DNA from: Mycoplasmopsis canis PG 14
Lineage (GTDB): Bacteria; Bacillota_I; Bacilli_A; Mycoplasmatales; Metamycoplasmataceae
DNA: 64,000 nucleotides
Direction of reading: 5' to 3'
Assembly: GCF_001553195.1 (NCBI RefSeq)
Contig: NZ_CP014281.1
Coordinates: forward strand, 62,001-126,000
Shown here: piece after piece, positions 44,605 through 54,343 of the stretch
Numbering within the stretch: the first letter of the stretch is position 1
Layout of the letters: every line of letters starts with the position of its first letter
Translations under genes and position numbers: made by a program
Notes under the pieces: generated by a model
Told to the model about the DNA's origin: nothing
The model's input: the letters and a program-made list of their open reading frames with translations, nothing else
Database searches by the model: none

Positions 44605-46095
44605 ATGAAAAAAGAATTTGAACCATTTATAACATTTCTAAAAAAAGAAATGAAAAGAATGAAAAGAAGCAAACTGACTCAAGAAGAAGTTATGGAAGCT
44701 TTATTAAAAAACCGTTTAGAAGTTGAAGATGAACAAATGGATGATCTATTATTTGAATTAGTTGATCTTGGCATATTGGATAATGAATTAGATTCAGGGG
44801 ATACTGATGATGTAAATTTAGATGAATTACAAGAAGAAGTTTTCAAATCTCCTAAAACAACTAAGAAATCAAAAGAGCATTTTGATGATGATGATTTTGA
44901 ATCAAATAATAATTCTAATTTAGATGATTTAGATGATGCTCACATGACAGATATTGATGACGATGATGATGAAGATTATGACGATAGTCTTGAAGGACTT
45001 GGTGATTGAGATGATGATTTAACTTCTCCTGAAAAATTTACCTACGATGAAAAAGATGAAGAAGATGATGAAGAAGAAGAGGAAGAAGAACAAGAAGATA
45101 GCATTTATCAGGACTTTGACGATGATGAATTCGGTATAGGTGAGGATATAAATGTTAATGATCATAATTCATCCTTATTGCTCTCTGCTGAAGATAAAAA
45201 ACCAGAAAATTTATCAAATAAATTGACCGAAACAAATGACATTGTAAAATGATACATGAGATGAATAGGTAAGTATGGTAAACTTCTTACTGAAAGTGAA
45301 GAACGAGAACTTGCAAGTAGAATGATTAAAGGTGGATTTAGAGGAAAAAAAGCTAGAGATACATTAATCAATAGAAATCTTCGTTTAGTTATTAATAATG
45401 CAAAGAAATATAAAAATAGAGGTCTTTCGTTTATCGATTTAATTTCTGAAGGTAACGCAGGTATAATGAAAGCTGTTCAAAAATATGATGTTTCAAGAGG
45501 TTTTAAATTCTCTACATATGCCACATGATGAATTAGACAAGCAATAACAAGAGCCGTTGCTGATCAAGCGAGAACAATTAGAGTTCCTGTACATATGGTT
45601 GAAACAATTAATAAGGTTTCTAAAGTTGAACGTGAGTTACATCAAGAATTAGGCTACGAACCTTCAGATGAAGAGATAGCAAAGAGAATAGGGAATTCTT
45701 TTACACCTGAAAAAGTTAGATATATTAGAAAAATTAATACAGATCCTATTTCTTTAGATAAGCAAGTGGGGAAAGAGAACGATTCACAATTTAGTGATTT
45801 TGTTAAAGATGATAATATTGTTAACCCTGTAGACCACTCATCTAAAGAAGAATTAAGTGTAATTTTAAAAGAAATGCTTGCTTGATTAGAACCTGATGAA
45901 AGAGAATTGATTTGCAAGAGATTCGGTGTTGGGGAAGACGAAAATGGTAATCCATACGAAATTCATAGCCTTGAAGAATTAGCTAAAGCCAGAAATAATG
46001 TTTCAAAAGAAAGAATTAGACAAATAGAGAATAAAATTCTTAAGAAATTAAGAAACCACCCTAAATATGGTCCTATTTTAAAAAACTTTTCATAA
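44605..46095 (+). CDS. rpoD: RNA polymerase primary sigma factor
   Basis: 496 residues, SD AAGGAG. Region 1.1 covers about residues 1-70; residues about 75-185 are an extremely acidic Asp/Glu linker; region 2 follows ([51 protein letters not shown]), then region 3 and region 4 with the -35 helix ([17 protein letters not shown]). As usual for mollicutes it seems to be the only sigma-70 gene in view. Confidence 0.96.
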
Positions 46096-46097
46096 TC

Positions 46098-46880
46098 ATG
46101 ACAGTTAAAACATTTATTGAGAATCTTAAAAAATTATATCCTGAAAATAATGCTGAAATTTGGGATTATACTGGTTATAATGTAAAAAGTCAGCAAAATA
46201 AGAAGTTTTCTGGAGCTATTTTAGCTATTGACTTAACTAAAGAAGTTTTAGAAGAAGCTATTAAAAGAAAATTTAATGTAATATTAACTCACCATCCTTT
46301 TATATTTAATAAAACATGAAAAGAAGAATTTGTGCAAGCACCTTATAAAAGAGAAATTTATAAAAAATTAAAGGAACATCAAATTACATCATATTCGCTA
46401 CATACAAACTTCGATTACGATTTGCATGGTACTTCATATCAAATATTTAATTTTTTAGGATTAGATAAAAAACTATTATCAAATAATTCACCAACTTATA
46501 GTGTTGTTTTTGAAAATGACCCAAGAATAAATCTTATTAGTTTAATAGAAGAAAAATTTGGGTATTCAAACGCTTTAAGACTTAATTTTAATGATCAAGA
46601 GTTATCTAAATTTAAAAAAATAGCTATCTTAAGCGGTTCAGGTTCTGTTTTACAAATCAATGAAATGCACTCAGAAATGAATATAGATTTATTTATAACA
46701 AGTGACATTAAATGAAATGAATGGATAAATTATAATCAAACAGGTATTAAAATTCTAGAAATACCACATTTAAGCGAAGATGTATTCGCGTGATCGCTTT
46801 TGCAAAAATTAAAGGATATTTATCCTTCTGAAAACTTTTATTTCAAAAAAATACAATTACCTTTTATAAACAAAAAATAA
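46098..46880 (+). CDS. Nif3-like dinuclear metal-centre protein
   Basis: 260 residues, 2 bases after rpoD. Metal ligands typical of the NIF3/YqfO family: LTHHPFIF near residue 68 and SLHTNFDYD near 113, with a late His/Glu region degraded toward the end. The family forms toroidal hexamers; it is often next to rpoD or trmK in Firmicutes. The biochemical role is unsettled. Confidence 0.85.
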
Positions 46881-46894
46881 AGTAAAGGAAAAAA

Positions 46895-48406
46895 ATGACA
46901 GTAAAATTTTCTATTAAAAGAATGATTTTATTTATACTGCAATTACTAATATCGATCGGTATTTTTAGCGGTATCATTTTTTCTACTTTATTTTTTAATT
47001 ATCTTTTAATTTGGTTATTGTTAGTAGTTATTTATTTATTGAATGTTATTGTAACACTAATTATTTATAGCCAAAACAGAAATAATCAAGCTAAATTTAG
47101 TTGAATTTATTTGGTTTTATTTATTCCGGTCATTGGCCACATCCTATTTTTTATATTCGGATTAGATATTAAGAAAAAAGCTGAACTAAAATTAGATTTA
47201 CTTCCTGATTACAAGATTTCTTATTATTTAGACAGTATCAAAAGTTCTGGGAAAGAAACTAAAAATCCTGTTATTCAAAAAATGATTAGAAAGAAAAGTT
47301 CTTTAACTTATGATGTAAATATTGAGCTTGAAAAAGAAGGATACAATTTTTATCAGAAGTTAATTAAGGAGCTTAAAAAAGCTAGAAAATCCATTTTTAT
47401 TGTTACTTACATAATAAAAAATAGCGAGATTTCCAGAGAAATAATTAGTATATTGAAGAAAAAACAAAAAGAAGGTGTTGAAGTAAAGTGACTAATTGAT
47501 GATTTTGGAGCAATTGGTAAACAAAGAAAATATTTGAAAAATCTTGTTAAGTCAAAGTCATTTAAGATTAAAATGATTGGTAAAATTTATTATCCTTTCA
47601 TCAATTACTCATCATTTAGTAGAAACCACCAAAAATTCTTTATTATAGATTCCAGCAAAGTATTTTCAGGCGGGAATAATATTTCTGACGAATATGCATC
47701 ACTTTCCCCTAAATATGGACATTGAATAGATATTAACTATATTATGCAAGGGCCATATATCAACGAATATATATTGCATTTCTTTAAATTGTGAAAACTT
47801 ATTGCAAAAGAATCGATAGATGTTAAAAATTATCTAAATTATAGTAATCATAATTTACTAACTAATTCCCAAGCAATTTTATTAACAGACTCTCCATCAT
47901 ATAATCACTCAACAATAGAAGATTTCTTATTAATTGCATTTGCTAACGCAAGAAAAAGTATAAAAATAGCAACGCCTTATTTTACGATAACAAAATCACT
48001 AGAAAAACAATTAATAATTGCACTAAAAAGTGGGGTTGAAGTTACAATTTATTTTCCAGGACTTCCTGATAAACCTATGGTTTATAAAGTTGGTTTAAGT
48101 CAGTTGAACAAATTTATTCAATTTGGATTAAAGGTAAAAATTTATGACAATCACTTTTTACATTCTAAAATGGGTGTAATTGATGATGAAGTAGCTTGAT
48201 TAGGTACTAACAACCTTGACCCAAGAAGTATGTTTTCTCAATACGAAACTGTAGATATACTGCAAGGAAATGTAGTTTCTGAGATAAATAATATTTTCGA
48301 AGACTACGATAAACATTCTTCTAATTTTCATAAAAAACCTTATTATGAGAGAAAATATAATAAATTTGAGAACTTCTTTTATGATTGAGTAAAAACATTA
48401 ATTTAA
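46895..48406 (+). CDS. cls: Cardiolipin synthase
   Basis: Phospholipase D superfamily enzyme, 503 residues. Two amino-terminal membrane helices (FILQLLISIGIFSGIIF; YLLIWLLLVVIYLLNVIV), a third hydrophobic stretch, then two HKD motifs: RNHQKFFIIDSSKVFSGGNN and LHSKMGVIDDEVAWLGTNN. It condenses two phosphatidylglycerols into cardiolipin at the cell membrane. SD AAAGGA. Confidence 0.94.
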
Positions 48407-48411
48407 AATTA

Positions 48412-48420
48412 TGATATAAT
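48412..48420 (+). promoter_or_regulatory. Promoter -10 of ptsH
   Basis: Extended -10 TGATATAAT, about 37 bases before the ptsH ATG; an SD (GAAAGG) follows, so this mRNA has a leader. Confidence 0.6.
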
Positions 48421-48457
48421 TTGTAAATATAGATCTATTTACACAGAAAGGCAAAAT

Positions 48458-48721
48458 ATGAAAGAATTTACATGTAAAATTATTGATCCAATCGGATTAC
48501 ACGCTCGTCCTACTTCATTAGTGACGGCTATTGCTGCAAAATATAAATCAGAGGCAAAATTATCATACAATGGACGTGAAGGTAATTTAAAATCAATCAC
48601 GAACATTATGGCACTTGGGATTAAATATGGTGCAGAGATTACAATTAAAACATCTGGTGAAGATGAACAAGAAGCTATTGATGCTATTAGAAAGTCATTA
48701 GAAGACCACCAATTAATTTAA
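48458..48721 (+). CDS. ptsH: Phosphocarrier protein HPr
   Basis: 87 residues. The PEP-phosphorylated His is in IGLHARPTS (His15) and the regulatory Ser in NLKSITNIMAL (Ser46-equivalent), so both general PTS phosphotransfer and HPr kinase control are possible. Monocistronic: own promoter upstream; an IS relic carrying a terminator hairpin begins 14 bases after the stop. Confidence 0.97.
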   Translation: MKEFTCKIIDPIGLHARPTSLVTAIAAKYKSEAKLSYNGREGNLKSITNIMALGIKYGAEITIKTSGEDEQEAIDAIRKSLEDHQLI

Positions 48722-48734
48722 ATTTAAAAAAATA

Positions 48735-49167
48735 TATTAATTAGAAAAGTCATATGCAAGTTAAACGTGCATATGACTTTGTTTTTATGTATCCTTTAAT
48801 AAAATAATTGTAGTGAAATAAGAAAGGATACATTAATATTATAATAAAAAATTTAGGAAAATGAATATCAATCAAAGAAAGAAAATAAATATACTCATTA
48901 TGAAATTGCAAAAAATATCGATACTATTTGGAAATTCTAAAGAAAACTAGAACTAACTAGAAATTTACAGAAAAAACAAATGGATATTGACTAAATTTAT
49001 AATGCATTATTTGAAATTAGTTTTACTTTTTTAAAAAAAGTAAGCAAAAAACAATGAGAAAACTTTAAAATTTTTCTATTTTCCTATATCTTTTTGTGCA
49101 TTTAAAATTTAATAAAATTATTTTACAATTTCTTATTACATCCTTGCAAATAACTTTTGGAATATTC
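48735..49167 (+). mobile_element. Internally deleted relic of the IS30-family element
   Basis: 433 bases matching both ends of the intact element at 49371-50836: left end TATTAATTAGAAAAGTCATA and right end CTTGCAAATAACTTTTGGAA. The first 200 bases of the transposase gene are present but carry stop mutations; about 1 kb is deleted, with the join near 48980. It resembles a MITE-like derivative. No target duplication is evident around it. Confidence 0.85.
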
Positions 49168-49213
49168 ACAAAAACTTTTCTCAAGAAGCATACTATTATA
49201 TTTCGGTAATATA

Positions 49214-49222
49214 TGTTATAAT
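49214..49222 (+). promoter_or_regulatory. Promoter -10 of the lanthipeptide operon
   Basis: Extended -10 TGTTATAAT, about 50 bases before the precursor ATG. Confidence 0.6.
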
Positions 49223-49227
49223 AATTG

Positions 49228-49251
49228 ACTTACTTATTAAATTAAGTAAGT
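49228..49251. promoter_or_regulatory. Perfect inverted repeat at the transcription start, candidate operator
   Basis: Arms ACTTACTTA (49228-49236) and TAAGTAAGT (49243-49251) with a 6-base spacer, 6 bases after the -10 box. The placement over the expected +1 suits a repressor operator; a hairpin at the mRNA 5' end is the alternative. There is no T run, so it is not a normal terminator. Confidence 0.5.
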
Positions 49252-49271
49252 AAAATTGAAAGTAGGGCAAT

Positions 49272-49376
49272 ATGTTTGAATTATATAATTACAATATGGT
49301 TGACGCCCAAACACTTCAAACATTTTCTATTTTAGAAAATAAAAATGAAGTTATGGAAGCTAAAAAAACATATTAA
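49272..49376 (+). pseudogene. Lanthipeptide precursor gene, 5' part (leader), cut by IS
   Basis: The frame reads MFELYNYNMVDAQTLQTFSI, then LENKNEVMEAKKT, then Tyr and a stop provided by the IS end. The first 33 codons look like a class III leader: acidic, helix-forming, no Cys. The Cys-rich core lies on the other side of the insertion at 50851-50889. As it stands the gene encodes only a 34-residue peptide without ring-forming Cys. Confidence 0.75.
49357..49370 (+). repeat. Target-site duplication, left copy
   Basis: AAGCTAAAAAAACA, identical to 50837-50850. Long duplications are known for mycoplasma IS30-family elements such as IS1630. Confidence 0.85.
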
Positions 49377-49381
49377 TTAGA

Positions 49382-49420
49382 AAAGTCATATGCAAGTTGA
49401 ACATGCATATGACTTTGTTT
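49382..49420 (+). terminator. Terminator hairpin inside the IS left end
   Basis: AAAGTCATATGCA, loop, TGCATATGACTTT (13-base perfect arms) followed by GTTTTT. The same structure is in the relic at 48747-48785. It should block transcripts entering from the host operon into the transposase. Confidence 0.75.
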
Positions 49421-49422
49421 TT

Positions 49423-49469
49423 ATGTATCCTGTAATAAAATAAATGTGCAAAAACAAGAAAGGATACAT
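49423..49469 (+). promoter_or_regulatory. Stem hiding the transposase ribosome binding site
   Basis: ATGTATCCT at 49423-49431 pairs perfectly with AGGATACAT at 49461-49469, which contains the AAGGA SD 11 bases before the transposase ATG. Read-through mRNA would form this stem and be poorly translated, while RNA started inside the loop would not. Conserved in the relic copy. Confidence 0.55.
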
Positions 49470-49479
49470 TAATATTATA

Positions 49480-50652
49480 ATGAAAAATTTAGGAAAATGA
49501 ATTTGTATTTTTGATCAATCAAAGAAAGAAAATAAATATACTCATTATGAAATTGCAGAAAATATTGATACTATTTGAAAGTTTCAAGGAAAATTAGAAC
49601 TAACTAGAAATTTACAGAAAAAACAAATGGATATTGATTCAATTTATAATGCTTTATTTGAAATTAGCCAAGGTATATCAATTCAAAAAGCCTCTAGAAA
49701 AATAAAAAGAGATGTGAGAACAATAAAAAACAAAATTGATCTTATGACTAGTAAACATTCTAAAGATTTATTAAAATATCAAAGATTTCAATGTAACAAT
49801 TGTTTTAAAAGAGTCACTAAGGTTAAAGTTATTCATTTTTCTAAAATATACGATCATTTATTGGATTATAGATACTCAAGATTGTTTTTCAGAAATACTA
49901 AGTTACAAGAAAAATGAGAACCATTTAAAGAGTATTGAAATGATATTAGACATAAATATAATAAATACAAAATCAAAAGAAATATTAAAGAAAAGATGCC
50001 AAAAACTTCTGTAAAGTTTTTGGTAAATTCTTTTAAGAAATCTCACATTGGCTTTAGCCCTTCTGTTAGTTCAGTGTATAAAAAGATGCAATCCTTACCA
50101 TTTTATCTAGATTATGAACATATAATTAGAAAATCAGAAGGTAAATATATTAGGAAAACAACCAAGAAGACTAAATTAGTAACATTGAATAACGCTACCG
50201 AAATAACTAAGAGACCAAATTATATTAACGATAGATCAGAAATGGGCCATTACGAACTTGATACTGTAATGGGCAAAATTGATGATAAAAAGTGTTTAGT
50301 AACTTTGTTAGAAAGACAAACTAGAAAGTCATATGCTACAATAACCAAAAGAGGTTCAAAATATATTCATCAAGCTTTAAATAATATGATTAAAAAGTTT
50401 GGTTTAAATATTAAATCCTTAACTGTCGATAATGGTAAGGAAAATGTTTTATTACACAAAATCATTCCTAAAGACAGATTGTTCAAATGTCTTCCATATA
50501 GTTCATGGCAAAAAGGCTCCATTGAAAATATGCATAGATTAATAAGGTATTTTATTCCTAAAGGTAAAAGTCTTGACAATTATACTCAAGAAGAAATTGA
50601 TTTTATGATGGAATGAATAAATAACTATAGAAAAATTATTAATCAACCTTAG
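49480..50652 (+). CDS. IS30-family transposase
   Basis: 390 residues with several TGA-Trp. An amino-terminal HTH (ALFEISQGISIQKASRKIKR) is followed by the DDE catalytic core: Asp in GHYELDTVMGKI, Asp in LTVDNGKEN and Glu in SSWQKGSIENMHRLIRYF, with about 33 residues between the last two as in IS30. It ends at NNYRKIINQP, slightly short: one-base removal near 50649 would add RLF before a stop, so a minor end frameshift is possible. Confidence 0.92.
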
Positions 50653-50836
50653 ATTATTTTAACCCCCCGCCCTTGATTTCAGACAAGGGAGCCTTACTTT
50701 TTGAAAAAGTAAGCAAAAGCGGCGAGAAAACTTTTAAAGTTTTCTATTTTCCTATACCTTTTTGTAAATTTAAAATTTGATAAAATTATTTTACAGTTTT
50801 TTTATTACATCCTTGCAAATGACTTTTAGAATATTC

Positions 50837-50889
50837 AAGCTAAAAAAACAACCATTTTATGTAAAATAATTACAGTGATTTGCTTATAA
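50837..50889 (+). pseudogene. Lanthipeptide precursor gene, 3' part (core) with target duplication
   Basis: The right copy of the duplication (50837-50850) continues in the leader's frame as ACC ATT TTA TGT AAA ATA, then ATT ACA GTG ATT TGC TTA TAA. Joined to the leader this gives a 45-residue precursor ending KKTTILCKIITVICL. The core has two Thr-x-x-Cys units (TILC, TVIC) 7 residues apart, suited to two methyllanthionine rings. The stop shares its last A with the ATG of the synthetase. Confidence 0.75.
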
Positions 50890-52776
50890 TGTTTAATGTT
50901 TTTGATTTAAATCTAGAAATAAATGAAAACGATTGGAAAATAAAGGAAGATAAACACTTTACTTATTACATATACAAAAAAGAGTGTGCTTCCTATTATC
51001 GGGTGAAAAATTCACTTATCTGCTCAAAAAAATAATTACCTAAAAATACTTAAAATTGTTTTTCCATTTTTTGTAAAGCATAATATATCTTTTAAATTTA
51101 TTTCGAATTATAAAACATTTAAACAAAGCATTGATTCGATAGAAATACAAAATTTGACAGGAAAATTTATAACAATTTATCCAGAAAATGAAAAAAAATC
51201 TTTTTTTATTATAAGTCAATTATTTAATTTATTAAAGACGTTCAAAGGGCCAATAACATATTCTGATAGACGATATAAAAAATCTATAATAAGTTATAGG
51301 TATGGACATTTTTTAAAACTAGACAAAATTTCTGAGAAATTTATTATTAAAAAATATAAACCAGATAATATTAAAGATCCCTTCCAAAAGGAGCAAAAGA
51401 TTTCTAATAGTATTAAAGGCTTTTCTATTTTAGGATTGATTAGTTTTGATGCGTTCTCAAATATATGACTTGTTTCTGATAAAAAGAATAAATATGTAAT
51501 GAAAGAAAGTAAAAAATTTTTTCTTGATAATATACCTGTTAATAATAGAAAAAATGAATATTCGATATCTTCAAAATTTATAAGCAGATTTATTCCTAAA
51601 GCAATATTTAAATTTTGAAATGATAATAGTTTTTTCTTTTTATTTGAGTTTAAAGAAGGAATATCGTTAAACAAAGTTAAAAACTTATTTAATATTTTTT
51701 TAAACAAAGATAATTCAAACGAAGATTTAATATTTTCCTTTTTAAATGAATTTAAGTTATTTATTGATTTTATACACAATGATAAAAAAATAATATTAAA
51801 TGATGTTAAGTTAGACAATTTTATTTTTGATACAGAAAATAAAAAAATAAGCTTTATTGATTTAGAAAATTCTTTTTTACTTGGTAGTAAAAAAATAACA
51901 AAAGTAAAAAGTGAATATGATAATCATTTTAAAAATCATATTAAAAATGATAAAGAAAAAGTATTTTTAATGTTGCTAGATATATTTTTCGATTTTAATA
52001 AAGGTTCTAAAATAAGCTGACAAAACTACATAAATATTTTGTTTTCAGTAAAGTATAATGAATTTTATTTTAAAATACTAAATTATATACTTCAGATATT
52101 TGATAAAAAAATAAAATTAGACAAAATTAAGCTGATTACTAATTTTGAATACTTGAATTCAAAATTAGTTAAAATGTCTTCAAAAATTAAATACACAAAA
52201 TGATCTGAGATTATTTATTTAATCTCAAAAGATTTAAATAAAAATAATTTTTTATTTTTCGACACTTTAGAATTGATTTTAAAATGTAATGATTTGCATA
52301 TCGGCGAAGAGTTAATTCGTGAATTATTAAATATTCATGAGAAAAAAATAGATATAAATGGAGCGTATTTTAATGGACAAAATTATTCATATTATTTATT
52401 AAACGGTACAATTGGAATATTATATATAGTAATTTTATTTAGCGTGAGATTTGCTTCAAATAAATTTAAATATATTTTAGATAAATATTTCAATCATATT
52501 AAAGATGTTTATACGCGAAAAAATACTATTGGATTAGGGATGTCAGGAATTTATTTAGTAGAGTATTTTTATTATAAATTATTTTATGGTTTAAATTCAA
52601 TAAATGATGAAAAACTTTATATTTTTTTATTAGGCTTTAACAAGAATAAATTTTATGATTTCAAAGGTAAAGAATTATTTAATGATTTGATAAATGGTTC
52701 CTTGGGGCTATCTATATTATTTAAAATAAATAACGACGAAAAGAAAGGGGTAATTAATGAAAAAATACTTTTCTAA
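50889..52776 (+). pseudogene. LanKC-like class III lanthipeptide synthetase, frameshifted
   Basis: Would be about 628 residues if joined. The first frame reads MFNVFDLNLEINENDW to SYYR and hits a stop at 51032; from 51001 a second frame carries the rest: GWKIHLSAQKNNYLKILK, TIYPENEK, GPITYSDRRYK and SYRYGHFL (lyase domain), kinase Lys at 51502 in KYVMKESKKF, catalytic Asp at 51802 in LNDVKLDNFIFD, DLE at 51859, and a short LanC-like all-helical end with GTIGIL, IGLGMSG and INGSLGL repeats. The cyclase part is about half normal size and lacks the zinc Cys/His ligands, as in class III. It should dehydrate Ser/Thr by phosphorylation and elimination, then add Cys. Confidence 0.82.
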
Positions 52777-54343
52777 AAAATTTTTACTTATTTGAATTTC
52801 GTTTTTTTATATTGTTTCAGTCTTATCATCTACATTTTTAGTTTTTTTTACAACTGAATTAATAACAAAAATCGAAAACCAAAAAACAAATATAAATATT
52901 TATTTCATTATAGTTTCATTATTGACGATAACCTTTTTATTATCCACATTATTAAGTCAATTATTAAAGAATAAATGAAATTATTATATTAATAAACAGT
53001 TGAGTAGTGATATTTTTAATAAAATATCCACAGAAAGTGCTTTAGATATTAAATTAAATAAAGAAGGTAAATATTTATCTTGAATTAAGTATAGACTTCC
53101 GGAAATTAGACAACTTATATTTAATTCTTTATTTTCGATATCTCTAAATTTCCTTATAAATATATTTACAGTTATTGCACTATTATTTATAAGTTGAAAA
53201 ATTACTTTAATAGGATTATTTATATTTATAATAAGTTTTCTAACACCTTTATTTTTAAGTATATTAGCAGGAAAGATAAATCAAAAATATAATTATAATC
53301 AAGAAAAGATTATGTCATCATTATTTAATGTTTTTAAAAGTTTTAGAATGTTATATTACTTGAGTGAAGAAGAAAAAATAATAAACTTTATAGATAGAGA
53401 AATTGATGATTGAATTAGAAAGATAAATCAAACAAAGTCAAAAGTTATTGTTTTAGAAATAATAAGTAGTTCATTTCAATTATTCGCTAATGTAATATTT
53501 TTCTTTATTATAGGTGTTTTTATCTTTTATTATAATGAGCCAATTGGTATTATATTTGTAATACCAGGATTATTTATTGGGTTTGGTACTAACTTAAGAG
53601 AAATGATTTTTTTAATTCAAAATTTAGTTTCATATAAAGAATATATTAAGGAATTTTTTAAAAATGATAAATTTGAAGTTAATTCAAATTCTATTGTTAT
53701 AAATGAAATTACAATTAAAAACTTATCTTTTAAATATGATGATGTTGAAATTTTCAGTAATTTTAATTTCAAATTTACAAAAGGTAAAAAATATGCAATA
53801 GTAGCACCATCTGGATTTGGTAAATCAACCTTTGCGAAAATATTAATGAAACAAATAACCGATTATGGAGGGACTATTTTAATAAATCATGAAAATTTAA
53901 ATAAAATCGAAAATCACGTCTTATTCAATTCAATAACTTTTTTAGATAATAGCGAAAATTTATTTAATGATACAGTAGCAAATAATATTAGTTTATGAGA
54001 AGATGTTAATAAATCGATTATTAAAAATTGTTTAGAAAAAGCCGATTTAGAAAATTTAAAACCAGAATTTATAATAAATGATAATAATTCATTGTCAACA
54101 GGTCAAAGACAAAAAATAAATATTGCTAGACATTTTTATAGAAATAATAATGTTTTGATATGTGATGAAGCATTTTCTAATATTGATTCAGATAGTGTTA
54201 AAAAAATCTTTAATAACATTGATTTAAATGATAATATTCTATTCATCAATATTACGCATCATTTAAATGATTTAAATTACTATGATGAAGTTATAAATTT
54301 ATCAGAAAGAGAAAATTATGCTAAAAATTCTAAAGAAAATTAA
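52757..54343 (+). CDS. ABC exporter of the lanthipeptide cluster, subunit 1
   Basis: 528 residues; the start lies 20 bases inside the synthetase end. Membrane domain with about six helices (residues about 10-290), then an ATPase domain with Walker A APSGFGKST (350-358), signature LSTGQRQ, Walker B LICDEAFSNID and switch His in ITHHL. There is no amino-terminal C39 peptidase, so leader removal must be done by another enzyme. Probable job: peptide export or self-protection. Confidence 0.85.

Larger units (their letters stand above)
49371..50836 (+). mobile_element. IS30-family insertion element (IS1630-like)
   Basis: 1466 bases bounded by imperfect terminal inverted repeats (left TATTAATTAGAAAAGTCATA; right end, reversed, GAATATTCTAAAAGTCATTT) and by the 14-base target duplication. 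It contains one transposase gene. Its left end holds a terminator-like hairpin and a second stem that pairs with the transposase ribosome site. It interrupts the precursor gene between leader and core. Confidence 0.9.

Noticed and set aside
50653-50836. Hairpins after the transposase stop (CCCTTG...CAAGGG and TTACTTTTT...AAAGTAAG)
   Set aside because: Considered as a separate terminator or small RNA; they are part of the IS right end, the second also found in the relic, so not listed separately.
50889-52776. Plain serine/threonine protein kinase
   Set aside because: The kinase motifs are flanked by a typical LanKC amino domain and a LanC-like end, and the gene directly follows a Thr/Cys precursor core.
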